Assembly: GCF_018320785.1 (NCBI RefSeq)
Contig: NC_054879.1
Location: forward strand, 43,638,698-43,702,697
Origin: Cheilinus undulatus
Lineage: Eukaryota > Chordata > Actinopteri > Labriformes > Labridae
Reading direction: 5' to 3'
Length of the DNA stretch: 64,000 nucleotides
Made by a program: the position numbers and the translations under genes. The notes beneath the pieces were generated by a model that ran no database searches, was not told the DNA's origin, and saw only the letters and a list, made by a program, of their open reading frames with translations. Below, piece after piece: positions 63,103 through 64,000 of this stretch (the stretch's first letter is position 1; every line of letters starts with the position of its first letter).

Positions 63103-64000
63103 GTAAGACAATCAATAATCTCTGTTGGTTCAGTTTTAGCTGATGTTGACAACAGGTTGGAAAAGCACAGGACTACGGGACTCAAGGAAAAGTGCAGTTA
63201 CTTTGGTTAAAATGTACCCACGTAAAAGTAAAAGTGCTGCTCTATAAAGTAAAAAGTTTTTAATTTAAAGTTTACTTTTAGTACTGAGTAGCTACTGCAG
63301 AGTTATACTATACAATTTGATCTTTACCTATTGGCAAGAAAAACAAGAGAACAACCCGGTTGTTCATGTAAAATCATGAAATCATCAATGGTCAATCCGC
63401 GATGGATGTGAAATTAAATTAATGCTGAAGTTTTGCTAATATGCATGCCTTTACAGCCTGCCCACCAAGTGAGGGCAAGGGTGTCTGTGTAAATGCAAAG
63501 TATTTTGGGGTTTAGCGTACCAAACTATACCAAACCGTACTTAACAAACCGGACCCCCGATGGAAACACGGCTATAGTCTGCTGCTGACATACTATTCCT
63601 GCGTGAACTTGCAGTCCTCCCGTGTTCTTTGCCTGCTGATTAGGGCTGCACGCAGCAGCACAGCGCTCCAGACTTGCTTCCACTGGGTGAGGTTGCTCAC
63701 CTTCAGTCGGAGCAAACCTGCGGTGCTTTGGTTTACGGCGCAGTCGTCCTGTGTGGAAATTACAGGTTACACGTTTTACAATATGACAGAGCTGCGGTAA
63801 CTCTTAATTCTGTGGCAAGGTGGGTTTCTTCTGGCAAGAACAGAGGTTGGAGTCAGCGTCATAGCCAGGCAATGTATCCTGGTGAAGAATACGCACTATG
63901 CATCCTTTAGACACACCTACAGTCAAAGGTGGGAACCCTAACTAAGTGGATAACTTCGCTCATGGTGCAAATGTGTCTCACAAGCAACAATCCACCAGAA
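63103..64000. other. lrp2 intron 31 (partial), repeat-derived
   Basis: No exon was found. 63515-63570 (CCAAACTATACCAAACCGTA, then TTAACAAACCGG) looks like the edge of a fish interspersed repeat. The open frames 63603-63800 and 63674-63910 are unsupported. Confidence 0.4.

Overview
The window is vertebrate nuclear DNA, almost certainly from a teleost fish. Four spliced genes are recognisable by conserved protein families. Their introns carry typical fish transposon debris: Tc1/mariner elements with TA target sites, hAT-like elements, TTAA-flanked MITEs and LINE tails. No prokaryotic features, CRISPR arrays or operons are present. Exon limits below were read by hand from GT/AG sites with the reading phase checked at each junction; no transcript data were available.

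Layout. (1) 1-20355, minus strand: most of a type XXVIII collagen gene (col28a1-like), from a TATA box and noncoding leader exon through the signal peptide, first von Willebrand A domain and the whole triple-helical region to the start of the second vWA domain, which runs off the left edge. (2) 20400-24878: intergenic, with a decayed Tc1 element and one TTAA MITE. (3) 24879-28707, plus strand: complete 10-exon atp5f1b, mitochondrial ATP synthase beta subunit. (4) 28910-34030, minus strand: complete 7-exon ccdc89, a coiled-coil protein, tail to tail with atp5f1b (202 bp between stop codons). (5) 35036-63102 and beyond the right edge, plus strand: the first 31 coding exons of lrp2 (megalin). They cover the signal peptide, LDL-receptor class A cluster I (7 repeats), beta-propellers 1 and 2, class A cluster II (8 repeats) and most of propeller 3.

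The genes do not form a pathway: an extracellular-matrix collagen, a housekeeping ATP synthase subunit, a little-studied coiled-coil protein and an endocytic receptor. Their human orthologues lie on four different chromosomes.

I saw no undescribed biological system. The observations most worth checking are a 15-nt in-frame microexon in lrp2, a GC-AG intron in atp5f1b, a strikingly regular 69-bp exon module in the collagen in which every such exon carries one two-residue break at the same place, a five-copy TTAA-flanked MITE family, and several nested transposon insertions with readable target-site duplications.
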